From Chryseobacterium jejuense (GTDB taxonomy: Bacteria; Bacteroidota; Bacteroidia; Flavobacteriales; Weeksellaceae): a stretch of DNA of 64,000 nt. Shown here piece after piece: positions 24,349-33,696 of this stretch. Positions within the stretch are counted from its first letter, which is position 1. Each line of letters opens with the position of its first letter. A model generated the notes under the pieces. It searched no databases and was not told where the DNA came from. It was given only the letters and a program-made list of their open reading frames with translations. The DNA lies in the NCBI RefSeq assembly GCF_017877355.1, contig NZ_JAGIPR010000001.1, positions 744,001-808,000 on the forward strand, read 5' to 3'. The translations under genes and the position numbers were made by a program.

Positions 24349-24888
24349 TTATAAAGGAGATATATACACTTCTATTTTAGTTCCGTCATAGTTGAAAGTT
24401 CCATCAGAATTGATCTTTCCAAGAACCCATTTCATGTCTACCGGAACAGACCATGCAGAACCTAATGCAAATCCATTAACGGATCTGATCTCATTTCCAT
24501 TTCCTGTTGTAATCGCTGAATGAAACCATGTTTTGTCGATAGGTCTATAGAAACCAATGGCTTTTCCTTTAGGAATCGGAGAATATCCATCCCATTTTTT
24601 CCCTCCCGGATAGTTGAAGGTTTCTAACCACTTTTGACCTGCTGATCCTGCCAATTGATCAGGACTGATGCGAGCTCCTCTCATGTACAGGGCATAAGCA
24701 ACTACATCATGGCATACTCCGCTACTGTACTTTGAAATATTTTCTGCTCCTGAAAGAACGGCATGTGCTACAGGTGCCCTTTCAGATAAAGATAGTTGAG
24801 CCTTCCTGGCTCCTTCTGGTGTTACTGACATATTAAGAATATTTTGTTTGGTTACTGTAAAGATAGTCTTTTTTACCCAATCTGGCAT
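24349..24888 (-). CDS. Hypothetical protein with NlpC/P60-like Cys-His pattern
   Basis: 179 residues, no signal peptide. SSGVCHDVVAYALYMRG (a Cys at the start of a helix) and KTWFHSAITTGNGNEIRSVNG (His, then a polar residue) resemble the catalytic Cys, His and polar third residue of papain-like NlpC/P60 or amidase-type hydrolases. I cannot name a family. Its start lies 39 bases after the GIGTTTP-protein stop, so the two are probably co-transcribed. If the fold is right, a peptidoglycan or peptide amidase is possible. It could also be a permuted relative without activity. Confidence 0.5.
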   Translation of the reverse strand: MPDWVKKTIFTVTKQNILNMSVTPEGARKAQLSLSERAPVAHAVLSGAENISKYSSGVCHDVVAYALYMRGARISPDQLAGSAGQKWLETFNYPGGKKWDGYSPIPKGKAIGFYRPIDKTWFHSAITTGNGNEIRSVNGFALGSAWSVPVDMKWVLGKINSDGTFNYDGTKIEVYISPL

Positions 24889-24927
24889 TCCCTAATCACC
24901 AGGTCCTTACTTGAAAGTATCTGTTAT

Positions 24928-26073
24928 TTAATCTTTTGCCTGTGAAACCCTTGTAATATTGTCAATAATAATGTCCATTGCTGTATCTGATTTAATTTTA
25001 ATAGTATACCCATTAGTAAAAGAAGAAGGATCTGCGACAGTAGTAAGATAGAAAACAAGATTGCCCGTAGTAACCCCGTTAGGTGCAACGGCTGTCTGAT
25101 CTATTGAAAATGTATTATTCATATTAGACATATTAACAGTTACAAATGCTACCGAACCATTATTTTTGTTTTCATATTTGGTAATGATTCTCCAGGTGTG
25201 AACCTGCCCTGCTACTGAATTGTCAAGAAATTTACCGTTACTCTGGTCATATATATTGGCTACGGCTGGAAAAGCAATGTTTTCGGGCCAGCTTGTTGTA
25301 GGGTTTGGTGAGAAGTCTGTTGCAATATTAACCGGAGTCTGATAGATGATATTCTGATAATTGTTTAAAGAAATTCCTCCTGATGTTCTAAAGGCAAAAG
25401 ATGGTTTTATTCCTGCTCCACTGTTCATTTTTACAACTCCTTCATCGGCTGTTGTAAGGGTTTGTGAAGAAATCATTGTGCTCCATTGCGTTCCATTATA
25501 GTAACGTAATGTTTTATTGGATGAGTCGTATATAATCATTCCTGCTACAGGGTTACTAATATTGGCTGGTGGATTGGTATTTCTGGGTAATATAAGTGTT
25601 GAATTTGCTGAGCTGATATCAACAATTCCTTGTGGGGCATTGGTTCCAATTCCAACTTTTCCATCTGAATCTATTCTTAGTCTTTCGTTATCATTGGTCT
25701 TTAAAACGAAAGGCTGTGCATTGGTACTTCCTATAAAGTCTGTACCAGAAAGATTATTACCTGTTGTTTTCCAACTGGTGGATAGTATTGAGTTTAAAGT
25801 AAGGGCATCAATAACTTTAGTCCATGAAGTACCATTACTCAGATAAATCCCTGGTGTTACATCATTGGTTGTAGCGGTGTTATAAAGAAACATTCCTTCA
25901 CTATATATATTGGATGTGGTGGAGGTAAGCGCTACTTTATTCAAAAGCAAACCTTTATTGGAAGAACCTAAGGTAAGATCAGAATTCAGATCAGGAGTTG
26001 TTGTTCCGATCCCTACTTGAGCTAATAAAAAAGCTGAGTAAATAATACTGATAAATAAGCTAATTTTTTTCAT
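24928..26073 (-). CDS. Secreted GIGTTTP-type surface/fibre-like protein
   Basis: 381 residues from the internal ATG giving MKKISLFISIIYSAFLLAQ, a good signal peptide. The mature protein begins VGIGTTTPD and has a second GIGTNAP unit. Its Ser/Thr/Asn-rich repeats include the phrase GMIIYDSSNKTLRYYNGTQWSTM. Such proteins are frequent in Chryseobacterium, resemble phage tail-fibre stalks, and are of unknown role. The frame stays open for 202 more codons upstream, but that part is unrelated (acyltransferase remnant), so I do not extend the gene. Confidence 0.75.
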   Translation of the reverse strand: MKKISLFISIIYSAFLLAQVGIGTTTPDLNSDLTLGSSNKGLLLNKVALTSTTSNIYSEGMFLYNTATTNDVTPGIYLSNGTSWTKVIDALTLNSILSTSWKTTGNNLSGTDFIGSTNAQPFVLKTNDNERLRIDSDGKVGIGTNAPQGIVDISSANSTLILPRNTNPPANISNPVAGMIIYDSSNKTLRYYNGTQWSTMISSQTLTTADEGVVKMNSGAGIKPSFAFRTSGGISLNNYQNIIYQTPVNIATDFSPNPTTSWPENIAFPAVANIYDQSNGKFLDNSVAGQVHTWRIITKYENKNNGSVAFVTVNMSNMNNTFSIDQTAVAPNGVTTGNLVFYLTTVADPSSFTNGYTIKIKSDTAMDIIIDNITRVSQAKD

Positions 26074-26457
26074 GATTATATTTTTAATTGTTAATGGTAC
26101 TGCAATCCAGCAGTTTTTTCCTATTCTTATGTTTTTTCTGTTTACACACTGAAGCCTTATGAGAGAAGTAAGATCTTCGTAATTATGATTTTCAGGAAGG
26201 AAGCGCAGGTATTGCCCTGTTATACAATCATCTCCTATTTCTCCCATCTGGAGAAACCTACCCCAGGATATTCTTGAAAGGCAGAAAAAATGAAGCTGCC
26301 TTCCAAGTAACAAATCTTTGCTTTTTCTTGAGAAGAGTACTTTAATACCCTGTAAAAAGCTCCCCTGAATCAGGGTAAACTGCAGAACCATTCGGGAACT
26401 CAGATTTTTACCAAACGAGAAAGAGGGATTTCTCCTTTGTAAAATAAACTTTTTCAT
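26074..26457 (-). pseudogene. Remnant of a hexapeptide (LbH) acyltransferase
   Basis: In frame with the gene downstream. From an ATG at 26457, MKKFILQRRNPSFSFG and LLLGRQLHFFCLSRISWGRF look like the start of a polysaccharide O-acyltransferase. IGDDCITGQYLRFLPENHNY and later VNRKNIRIGKNCWI are left-handed beta-helix units of the WbbJ/WcaF kind. The two parts are joined too closely (an internal loss after RFLQMGE). The protein ends just after NCWI, where a full enzyme needs several more repeats. I read it as a gene with an internal deletion and a lost 3' end. Confidence 0.6.
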
Positions 26458-26689
26458 TGTGTAGTTAGAATCATGTGTATTAATGTTTGGAGTATGATAA
26501 GAAGACAAAAAGCGTAATTTTATCATCTTTTCTGATCTGGTACTGGTAAGTATTCTGATACTTAAAGTTTGCTTTATTTTCCGTAGGTTTCTTTTCTTCG
26601 AAAAGGCTTTGTGTTTTGCATGAAGAAATAAGAGCAGGAAAAGTAAAATAACTGGCTGGGTATTGATTCTGGTTTCCATAGCTTATTTT

Positions 26690-27127
26690 TTAGAAAAGCA
26701 TAGAAAAAAGACGGAAGATGCCGTTGTTTCTGTTGCCTTTATCAATTTCTTCCTGTATCTTTAGAATTCTGTTGATTGTACTCTGCATTTTCTGACATAC
26801 AGTGTGATCTTTGACCAGATAATCAAAAGCCCCGTATTTCAAAGCGTCTACTGCAGTATTGATTTCCTTTTGTCCGGAAACTATAATGACATAAATATTA
26901 GAATTATACCTTTTAATCTTTTTAAGAGTTTCAAAACCATTCATGTCATCCATACTATGATCCAGAAAGATGATATCAGGCTTAAGATCAAGATTATTAA
27001 GACATTCGTCTCCGGTCTCGAAATAGATGATGTCAGTATAGTTAAGGTTTTTGAGATACTGTTCATAAGCATTTGCACAGAACAGATCATCATCTACAAT
27101 AAAGAATTTTAAGGGATTAGGGTTCAT
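26690..27127 (-). CDS. Single-domain response regulator
   Basis: 145 residues: a receiver domain alone, with the acidic pocket (VDDD near residue 10), the phospho-acceptor region DIIFLDHSMDDMNG and the conserved Lys in YLVKDH. There is no output domain, as in CheY or Spo0F-type carriers. Its receiver resembles that of the NtrC-type regulator at 30879 (both open with F-I/V-V/E-DDD and carry DxGDECLxxL / AKDCLSGLYLNPDI-like segments). It may act as a shuttle for the hybrid kinase next to it. Confidence 0.85.
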   Translation of the reverse strand: MNPNPLKFFIVDDDLFCANAYEQYLKNLNYTDIIYFETGDECLNNLDLKPDIIFLDHSMDDMNGFETLKKIKRYNSNIYVIIVSGQKEINTAVDALKYGAFDYLVKDHTVCQKMQSTINRILKIQEEIDKGNRNNGIFRLFSMLF

Positions 27128-27267
27128 TGTGTATCATTTTCAAAAATAAAATCACATACAATGCCTTGATTTATTTGTTTGATTTTCAGTTATTTATGTT
27201 TTTATATTTCCATTTTATGGAAAATAAACTGATTTTTGGAAAAATAATGAGAATAAAACGAACAAAA

Positions 27268-27295
27268 AAGCCTCATGTTTTCAATACATGAGGCT
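27268..27295 (-). terminator. Terminator of the hybrid kinase gene
   Basis: AAGCCTCATG and CATGAGGCTT with a 9-nt loop; on the minus strand a T6 run follows. It lies 30 bases past the kinase stop. Confidence 0.8.
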
Positions 27296-27324
27296 TCTGA
27301 TTCTTTTGAGTTTATTCTGATAAT

Positions 27325-30300
27325 CTACAGTTCATTTGCTTTTAAAAGCTCTATAACTTCAGAGAGAGTTTTTTCTATTGCGTCAGAAAGGTTTTGCATT
27401 TCTAAAAATAATTCAGGGGTTTGTTCCTCCTCTTTTGCTTTTGTTTCGAGTGTTCTGATATTTTCAACAATGGAATTAATACCCATACCTTCTATGCCGG
27501 GTCTTATTTTATGCATCAATTTAGCCACTTCATGATAATTTTGCGATTGAAAGCAGGTATGCATCTGTATAATGGCACTTTCTGTCTGACTGATGAATAT
27601 GGAAATCATTTTTTTTACAAATTCTTCATTACCTCTGCTTAATGTACGGATAGCACCAAGATCATACAGACGGGAACCAGAAGTTTCCGTAGTTTTATTT
27701 TTATAACCTGATGTTTTTGAAAGCTTAGTATACTTATAAAGCATATCCAGAAGCATCTCTTCCGAAAAAGGTTTTGTAACATAGTCATTCATACCTGCTG
27801 ATTTACATTTTTCAATTTCTGTTTTGAACGCATTGGCTGTAAGGGCAATAATGGGAGTGGTTAAGAGGTATTTTTTTCTGAGGATTTTAGTAGTTTCTAT
27901 TCCATCAAGCTCCGGCATCTGAATATCCATCAGAATAATATCAAACTTTTCTTTCTTTAAGATTTGTATTGCCTGGCTTCCGTTTTCGGCTTCCGTAACG
28001 TTACATTTAAAATTCTGAAGGGTATTTTGGGCTACTACTCTGTTCATCTCATTATCTTCTACAAGCAGAACTTTAATTCCGGCAACAGAAGTGGTAGGGT
28101 AATTTTCCTTTTTATCAGTATTATGCTCAAGAAATTCTTTATAGAGAGTTAAAGTAATTTGTATGACCGTACCTTTATTTTTTTCACTTTCAATATTGAT
28201 TTTTCCATGCATTAGCTTTACTAATTCCTGGGTAATAGCCATTCCAAGGCCGGTTCCTCCGAATCTTCTTGCAATACTCTCATCTTCCTGATAGAATTTT
28301 TTGAAAATTTTGTCAGCAAAGCCCTTGCTCATTCCAATTCCGGTATCAGAAACAGTCAATCTAATCTTCTGAGTGGATGGGTGATCTTCCAATACACTGC
28401 ATTCTACTTTGATTTCCCCTTTCTGGGTAAACTTTAATGAGTTCCCGATCAGGTTGAAAAGGATCTGTTCTATTCTGAGCTGATCTCCTTTGAAATCCGA
28501 AGCCATATCCGGCGAATATTGTGAGTGGAGTTTTAGCTTTTTTTGTTTTGCTTTGGGACTGAGGATGCTAATGATACTGTTAATAGAGTCTTTTAAAGAA
28601 AAACCTTTCACCTCGAGGGACATTTCGCCTGATTCAATTTTAGAAATATCCAGAATATTATTAATAATTGATAGAAGATGCCGGGAAGCCTGAGTACTAT
28701 TTTCTACCAGGACAGTCTGAGAGGAAGATAGTTTTTGTCTTTCCAGTTCACGTAAAAATCCGATAATGGCATTAAGAGGGGTTCTGATTTCATGGCTCAT
28801 TGTAGCAAGAAATACTTCTTTAGCTTTTGAGGCTTCCTGAGCTTTCTCTTTTTGCTTTTGTAGGTCTTCTTCCAGCCTTTTCTGATCTGTGATATCCAGA
28901 TGTATTCCTATGGAACCTATAAGATTGCCTTTATCATCATAATTGGGAGCTCCGCTTATTGCCCACCATCTCAGTTCTCCGGCTTTATTTTTTACGGGAA
29001 CCTGGTAAACGCTGGAAACTCCGCTTCTCCGCAGCCGGATTTGTTTTTTTACCAATTCCATATCCTTTTCATGATGTATAAAAAGTTCTGCGGGGTTTCT
29101 GCCTACAATTTCTTCTACTTCATAACCGGAAACATTACAGAAACTCTGGTTGGCATATTGTATGACCTCATTCATATCCACCTCAAGAAGTCCCAGGTTC
29201 ATATTGGCAATCATGTTCCGGTATTTCTGTTCCTGTAGTTTCATATTATGTTCGGATCTTTTTCTTTCTGAAATATCCTGAATAAAAGAACAATAGAACT
29301 CTTGTTCCTCTTGTTGAAATGAAATGATGGATATTTCCATAGGAAATTCTTCACCGGATTTTTTGATAGCCGGAAGCTGAATCTGCCTGTTAAGAATCGA
29401 GTTTTTTTCGTCTGCTACATAGTTTTTATAGTTCTCTATATGTTTTTGCGGAATAATGGTCTCAAAAATATTTCTGCCTATGACTTCATTTTTCTGCCAG
29501 CCAAATATTGTTTCTGCACTTTTATTCCAGAATATAATTTCACCGACAGAGTTTATCGTAATAATGGCATTAATGGCAGAATCCATAATCAGCCGGCTTC
29601 TTTGTTCGCTCTGCTGTAAAAGGCTCTGGTTGGTTATCTTTTCTGTAACATCTCCAAATTTCCAGATATGACCATCCTGTTTGTTCCTTGTCTCAAAAGT
29701 ATAATGATCGATTTCTAAAAACCTTCCATCCTTCGTTTCAGCAAGTCTCCCTGTGACCTTCTGACCGTTGCTTTCTGCAATTATTTTTTCCGAAAGATCA
29801 TTTTCTTTGAAGAGGGCATTTATTTTTATTTCATACAGGTTTTTGCCTATGATCTCTGACGGAGTTCTGTTGATTTTAAATATTTTACAGAAAAGATCGT
29901 TGGTGAAAAGAATACGTCCCTGAGGATCTTCCATCAATATTCCATACTGAAGATTAGAGATAAAGGTTTTGAGCAGCTCCACAGTCTGGGTAAGGTTGCT
30001 TTTAATTTTAAATCTTTCCTGGGCATTCACCAGAACTTTTGAAAAAAGAGTAAGTAATTCTGTTTCGGTATCACTAAAATGATGGAGTTTTCTTACCCAG
30101 TCAAAACCAATGAATCCTGTACATGATTCTTTTGACATCATCGGTATTACCATAAGGCTCTTGATATCCTGTGAAGAAAGAAGTTCTTTAAGATTTCCTT
30201 CATTTAAATCCTTTACATGGGGTATCGTAATGCTTTTTCCTGCGCTATTTGCTTCTACCCATTCAGGGATTGCTTCAAGAGGTACATTCTGCAGATCATC

Positions 30301-30822
30301 CATTTGGGGTATAGTTCCGGAAGAACAGTATTCATAGGTATTGGAACATATTCCTGCTTCAAAATTGTAACTGAATATATAAGCTCTGTCAGCTTTTACA
30401 AAGTCTGCCATTTCTTTGAGCGATCTGTTCATGGCAGCATCTATCATTTCGAAAGAAATATTAATATAGTCTGATGAAATATTCATCAACAGCTTTTTCA
30501 GTTTATTCTGCTCGTTCAGCGCTGCCATTATTTCTTTTTTTTCCTGTATCTGGCGGGAAATATAATTGATAAGCTGAGAGCTGTTACGTAAAGAAATGGC
30601 TTTAATATCTTTATCTAAATGTTCTGTTTCCTTATAAATATATTCAATTGACTCCTTCTGGATATCTTTTTCAATTGCTGAACTATCATCACCCTTATCC
30701 TTTTCGAAAGATTGATAAGATAGATTGACAGCCTGTATAAACTGAGTAAGAGCCGGATCTGAAAGATGATCTTGTGTAAGATACTTTTTTATTTGACTTT
30801 CAAGTAATTGATGAAATTCCAT
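27325..30822 (-). CDS. Hybrid sensor histidine kinase (GAF-PAS-PAS-PAS-HisKA-HATPase-REC-HPt)
   Basis: 1165 residues, no membrane segment, so a soluble sensor. Order: coiled-coil N-terminus, then GAF (about 110-275). Three PAS domains follow, about 280-395, 405-525 and 530-650, the last with its PAC end GSIGIHLDITDQKR. Next are HisKA with FLATMSHEIRTPLN (phospho-His) and HATPase with NLIGNSLKFTQKG, DTGIGM and GTGLGMAI. A receiver carries LLVEDNEMNR, DIILMDIQMPELDG and TKPF. The C-terminal HPt holds the phospho-His in AKLMHKIRPG. Together with the receiver-only protein and the NtrC-type regulator it forms a phosphorelay. Signal unknown. Confidence 0.92.
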   Translation of the reverse strand: MEFHQLLESQIKKYLTQDHLSDPALTQFIQAVNLSYQSFEKDKGDDSSAIEKDIQKESIEYIYKETEHLDKDIKAISLRNSSQLINYISRQIQEKKEIMAALNEQNKLKKLLMNISSDYINISFEMIDAAMNRSLKEMADFVKADRAYIFSYNFEAGICSNTYEYCSSGTIPQMDDLQNVPLEAIPEWVEANSAGKSITIPHVKDLNEGNLKELLSSQDIKSLMVIPMMSKESCTGFIGFDWVRKLHHFSDTETELLTLFSKVLVNAQERFKIKSNLTQTVELLKTFISNLQYGILMEDPQGRILFTNDLFCKIFKINRTPSEIIGKNLYEIKINALFKENDLSEKIIAESNGQKVTGRLAETKDGRFLEIDHYTFETRNKQDGHIWKFGDVTEKITNQSLLQQSEQRSRLIMDSAINAIITINSVGEIIFWNKSAETIFGWQKNEVIGRNIFETIIPQKHIENYKNYVADEKNSILNRQIQLPAIKKSGEEFPMEISIISFQQEEQEFYCSFIQDISERKRSEHNMKLQEQKYRNMIANMNLGLLEVDMNEVIQYANQSFCNVSGYEVEEIVGRNPAELFIHHEKDMELVKKQIRLRRSGVSSVYQVPVKNKAGELRWWAISGAPNYDDKGNLIGSIGIHLDITDQKRLEEDLQKQKEKAQEASKAKEVFLATMSHEIRTPLNAIIGFLRELERQKLSSSQTVLVENSTQASRHLLSIINNILDISKIESGEMSLEVKGFSLKDSINSIISILSPKAKQKKLKLHSQYSPDMASDFKGDQLRIEQILFNLIGNSLKFTQKGEIKVECSVLEDHPSTQKIRLTVSDTGIGMSKGFADKIFKKFYQEDESIARRFGGTGLGMAITQELVKLMHGKINIESEKNKGTVIQITLTLYKEFLEHNTDKKENYPTTSVAGIKVLLVEDNEMNRVVAQNTLQNFKCNVTEAENGSQAIQILKKEKFDIILMDIQMPELDGIETTKILRKKYLLTTPIIALTANAFKTEIEKCKSAGMNDYVTKPFSEEMLLDMLYKYTKLSKTSGYKNKTTETSGSRLYDLGAIRTLSRGNEEFVKKMISIFISQTESAIIQMHTCFQSQNYHEVAKLMHKIRPGIEGMGINSIVENIRTLETKAKEEEQTPELFLEMQNLSDAIEKTLSEVIELLKANEL

Positions 30823-30878
30823 GACGTCTTTTGGGGATTGGTTATACTGTTAGAAAATCATGATCTTGAATGCAGAGA

Positions 30879-32225
30879 TTATTTGTTCTGTAAAAGATTA
30901 TAAATAGTTGATTTGCCAATATCTAAAACCTGTGCAGTTTTCATAATATCATTATTATTTTTCTTAAGGTGATAAAGAATAATCTCTGTAGTAAACTGCT
31001 TAAGTGTTTTTTCTGCAGAAATGAAAAGGTCTTCTTTATTTCCTATGGGGTTAAAATGTATGTCTTCCGGTTGTATTTCATTGTCATCTGCCATTACACA
31101 AGCCAGATCAATAACAGATTTAAGCTCACGGACATTTCCAGGAAACGGATATTTTGTAAGCTTGTCCATTGCTTCGCTACTAAGTGCAAAGGGATTCATT
31201 CCGTTTTCTTTAGCAAATAATTTGATGAAATGTCTGGCCAGAATAATAACATCCTGATCTCTGTCACGGAGAGGAGGTAATTCTATAGGCAAACCTACAA
31301 TTCTATAGTACAGATCCTCGCGAAAGTTTCCTTTTTTTACTTCTTCTGCAAGGTTTTTATGGGTTGCAATAATAAGCCGGGCATCGAATTTTATTTTCTG
31401 TGTTCCGCCTATTCTTGTAACTTCTCTTTCCTGTAAAGCTCTTAGTAATTTGCTTTGGAGATTGATATCCAGTTCTGCAATTTCATCGAGGAAAATAGTC
31501 CCTCCATCTGCCTGTTCAAATTTTCCGGAACTTTTGGATAAAGCTCCTGTAAAAGCCCCTTTTTCATGGCCAAAAAATTCACTTTCAATAAGTTCTTTCG
31601 GAATTGCGGCCATATTGATGGCAACAAAGGGTTTATTTTTACGGTCAGAATTATAATGAATGGTTTTGGCCACTACTTCTTTTCCGGTACCGGTTTCACC
31701 TGTAATAGATACGTTGATATTGGTTTTTACAGCTTTACTGATTTTTTTGAAAACCTCCTTTATAGCCTCACTTTGGCCTATTATGTTTTTCTCAAAAGAA
31801 TATTTTTTTTCAAGCTCTTCTTTCAGTTCCTCCACTTCTTTTTTCAGAGAAATAGTTTCTTTTACCTTGAGGATACTGTTCCATAACATTTCTTTGGTGT
31901 GTTCATTTTTCACGATATAATCATGAGCACCTGATTTTAGAAAATTGATTGCCGTCTCTATATCGTCCTGGCCGCTAATAATAATGATTGGGACAGAGGG
32001 TTGTGCTTCCTTGAGTTTTTTAAACAGAACATCTCCTTTCATATCAGGCAGACCAAAATCAATACAGATAATATCCGGATTGAGATATAAGCCGGACAAA
32101 CAATCTTTTGCCGTATCAAATGCAATGATTTCATGATCAGGATTAAGGGAGAGATGATATTTTAACATTTCACTAAAAAACATATCATCTTCCACAATGA
32201 ATATTTTTGTGTAATTTGGTTTCAT
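30879..32225 (-). CDS. Sigma-54-dependent response regulator (NtrC family)
   Basis: 448 residues: receiver (1-120, phospho-site in DIICIDFGLPDMKG), AAA+ domain with Walker A GETGTGKEVVAK, the sigma-54-contacting GAFTGA loop (FFGHEKGAFTGAL), Walker B GGTIFLDEIAEL and arginine finger region, and a Fis-type helix-turn-helix at the end (NDIMKTAQVLDIGKSTIYNLL). It activates sigma-54 promoters when phosphorylated, most likely by the adjacent hybrid kinase. No sigma-54 promoter was recognised in this window, so its targets lie elsewhere or are diverged. In Flavobacteriia such sets often stand beside exopolysaccharide genes. Confidence 0.92.
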   Translation of the reverse strand: MKPNYTKIFIVEDDMFFSEMLKYHLSLNPDHEIIAFDTAKDCLSGLYLNPDIICIDFGLPDMKGDVLFKKLKEAQPSVPIIIISGQDDIETAINFLKSGAHDYIVKNEHTKEMLWNSILKVKETISLKKEVEELKEELEKKYSFEKNIIGQSEAIKEVFKKISKAVKTNINVSITGETGTGKEVVAKTIHYNSDRKNKPFVAINMAAIPKELIESEFFGHEKGAFTGALSKSSGKFEQADGGTIFLDEIAELDINLQSKLLRALQEREVTRIGGTQKIKFDARLIIATHKNLAEEVKKGNFREDLYYRIVGLPIELPPLRDRDQDVIILARHFIKLFAKENGMNPFALSSEAMDKLTKYPFPGNVRELKSVIDLACVMADDNEIQPEDIHFNPIGNKEDLFISAEKTLKQFTTEIILYHLKKNNNDIMKTAQVLDIGKSTIYNLLQNK

Positions 32226-32500
32226 AAGTAATTAATAAACAAATTTATCAAATAATATGTCATTTTTTTGTTAGAGACAGTCTTTTATTTAAAAAAATAC
32301 ATTTTCTTATTCCGTGCAATGATTTGTTTATAGCTATTGAATTGATTTTCAGATGATTGATTTGTTTGTTTTAATTCTCTATTTGGAGATTTTTATGAAA
32401 ATTATCAAATATTCTGAAGAAGTTTTAACACTACCAGAACTTTATTGCATTAATAGATCAAGGCTTATATTTATTCAGCGTATATAAAAATATCAGAAGT

Positions 32501-33004
32501 TTACACTTCCAGTTGGAAAAGTCCCATCGTAGCATTATGATAATGATCCGGACGGCCTTCTGTATCAGTCATTTTTTTATCTCCAAGATAAGTAAATCCA
32601 CACTTCACATAGTAGTCTGTTAACCTTTGATTTCCTGCGGTAGTATCCATTCTTACATATCGCTTGTTGTGCTGAGGAGCAAATTGTTTTGCCCATTCCA
32701 CGATCTGTTCTACAAATTTTTGTCCACGGAAATTGGGATTGGTGGCAATTCTGTGTATATAGATGGAAGGATCTTCATTTTTTTCTTCCCAAACCTGATG
32801 ATCTTCAAAGGTAATGCTCCATACACAAGCTACTTGCCCATCTACTGTAATTTTAAAATGACGATTTTCGTTGATTTCAGTTTCGATCATATGTCGATCA
32901 AATTCTGGCCATTGTATACCAGATACGGTTTTCTTAAAATCAGAAGCCATTTTGTATAAGCCAAGGACCGCCTCCATATCCTGCAAAGAAGTATTCGCTA
33001 TCAT
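32501..33004 (-). CDS. GNAT family N-acetyltransferase
   Basis: 167 residues from MIANTSLQDMEAVLGLY. The acetyl-CoA motif appears as RIATNPNFRGQKFVEQIVEWA, followed by VRMDTTAGNQRLTDYYVKCGF. I use the ATG at 33004; an earlier start at 33040 would add 12 residues. Substrate unknown. The 275-base gap to the regulator upstream (32226-32500) shows no gene. Confidence 0.82.
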   Translation of the reverse strand: MIANTSLQDMEAVLGLYKMASDFKKTVSGIQWPEFDRHMIETEINENRHFKITVDGQVACVWSITFEDHQVWEEKNEDPSIYIHRIATNPNFRGQKFVEQIVEWAKQFAPQHNKRYVRMDTTAGNQRLTDYYVKCGFTYLGDKKMTDTEGRPDHYHNATMGLFQLEV

Positions 33005-33094
33005 TATTCCTGTTATGGCACGAAGATACGGAAAATGCACGGCACTCTTTCCTTATTGTTATTCAGAATGGGTATAAATACCGTTAGATTCCTA

Positions 33095-33655
33095 ATGTTA
33101 CGTTGGGAAACGAAAATAAAAATACTATTTTTATCGGCCAAAAAGAAAAGACCAAGTATGCCGACTGATGCTTCTCATAAGCTGATTCCGATGACTACCT
33201 TTGTGCTTGAATATTATGCCCACGAAGGATATGCCGATCTTCAAACCCTGAGTTTGATGAATAATTATGCTAATTTTTTAAAACGATCCCTTACCTTGGG
33301 AATGTTTGTTCCTGTAGACCCTAATGGAAATGTATTAAAGGAACCAAAAAATTATGCTTCATGGAAATCATTGGAGCATAATGATGGAGAAAGAACGGAT
33401 ATGACTGGTTTTGAAGAATATGGCGAATATCAGAAAGCAGAACAGAAATGTATGTTTGAAGGTTTTAAGGTAGATTATAATGGGTATTCAAAAGTAAGAA
33501 TTGTGGCTGCCTACGATACCTCTATAGAATTATCCTTCAATAAAAATGACCTTATCCCTACAGGCTTCAATGATGTGGAATCGCTAACTGTTTTTGATGA
33601 TATCTTTTTAACTTCTAATGCATTAAAATTGATTGGAATAAAGGATAGAAAATAG
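33095..33655 (+). CDS. Hypothetical protein
   Basis: 186 residues from MLRWETKIKILFLSAKKKRPSMPTDASHKLIPMTTF. An earlier ATG at 33035 would add 20 residues that look non-conserved. It is mixed alpha/beta, with a Trp/Lys/Asp-rich middle (NYASWKSLEHNDGERTDMTGFEEYGEYQKAEQK) and no signal peptide or membrane segment. I recognise no domain. It is divergent from the GNAT gene, and its downstream side is the repeat patch. Confidence 0.55.
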   Translation: MLRWETKIKILFLSAKKKRPSMPTDASHKLIPMTTFVLEYYAHEGYADLQTLSLMNNYANFLKRSLTLGMFVPVDPNGNVLKEPKNYASWKSLEHNDGERTDMTGFEEYGEYQKAEQKCMFEGFKVDYNGYSKVRIVAAYDTSIELSFNKNDLIPTGFNDVESLTVFDDIFLTSNALKLIGIKDRK

Positions 33656-33696
33656 TCAGTCTATTATTTTTACTTTATAGAATACAATAGTTTTTT

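Noticed and set aside
24928-26679. Single 583-residue protein
   Set aside because: An internal ATG with a strong signal peptide starts the surface protein; the upstream part is an unrelated acyltransferase remnant.
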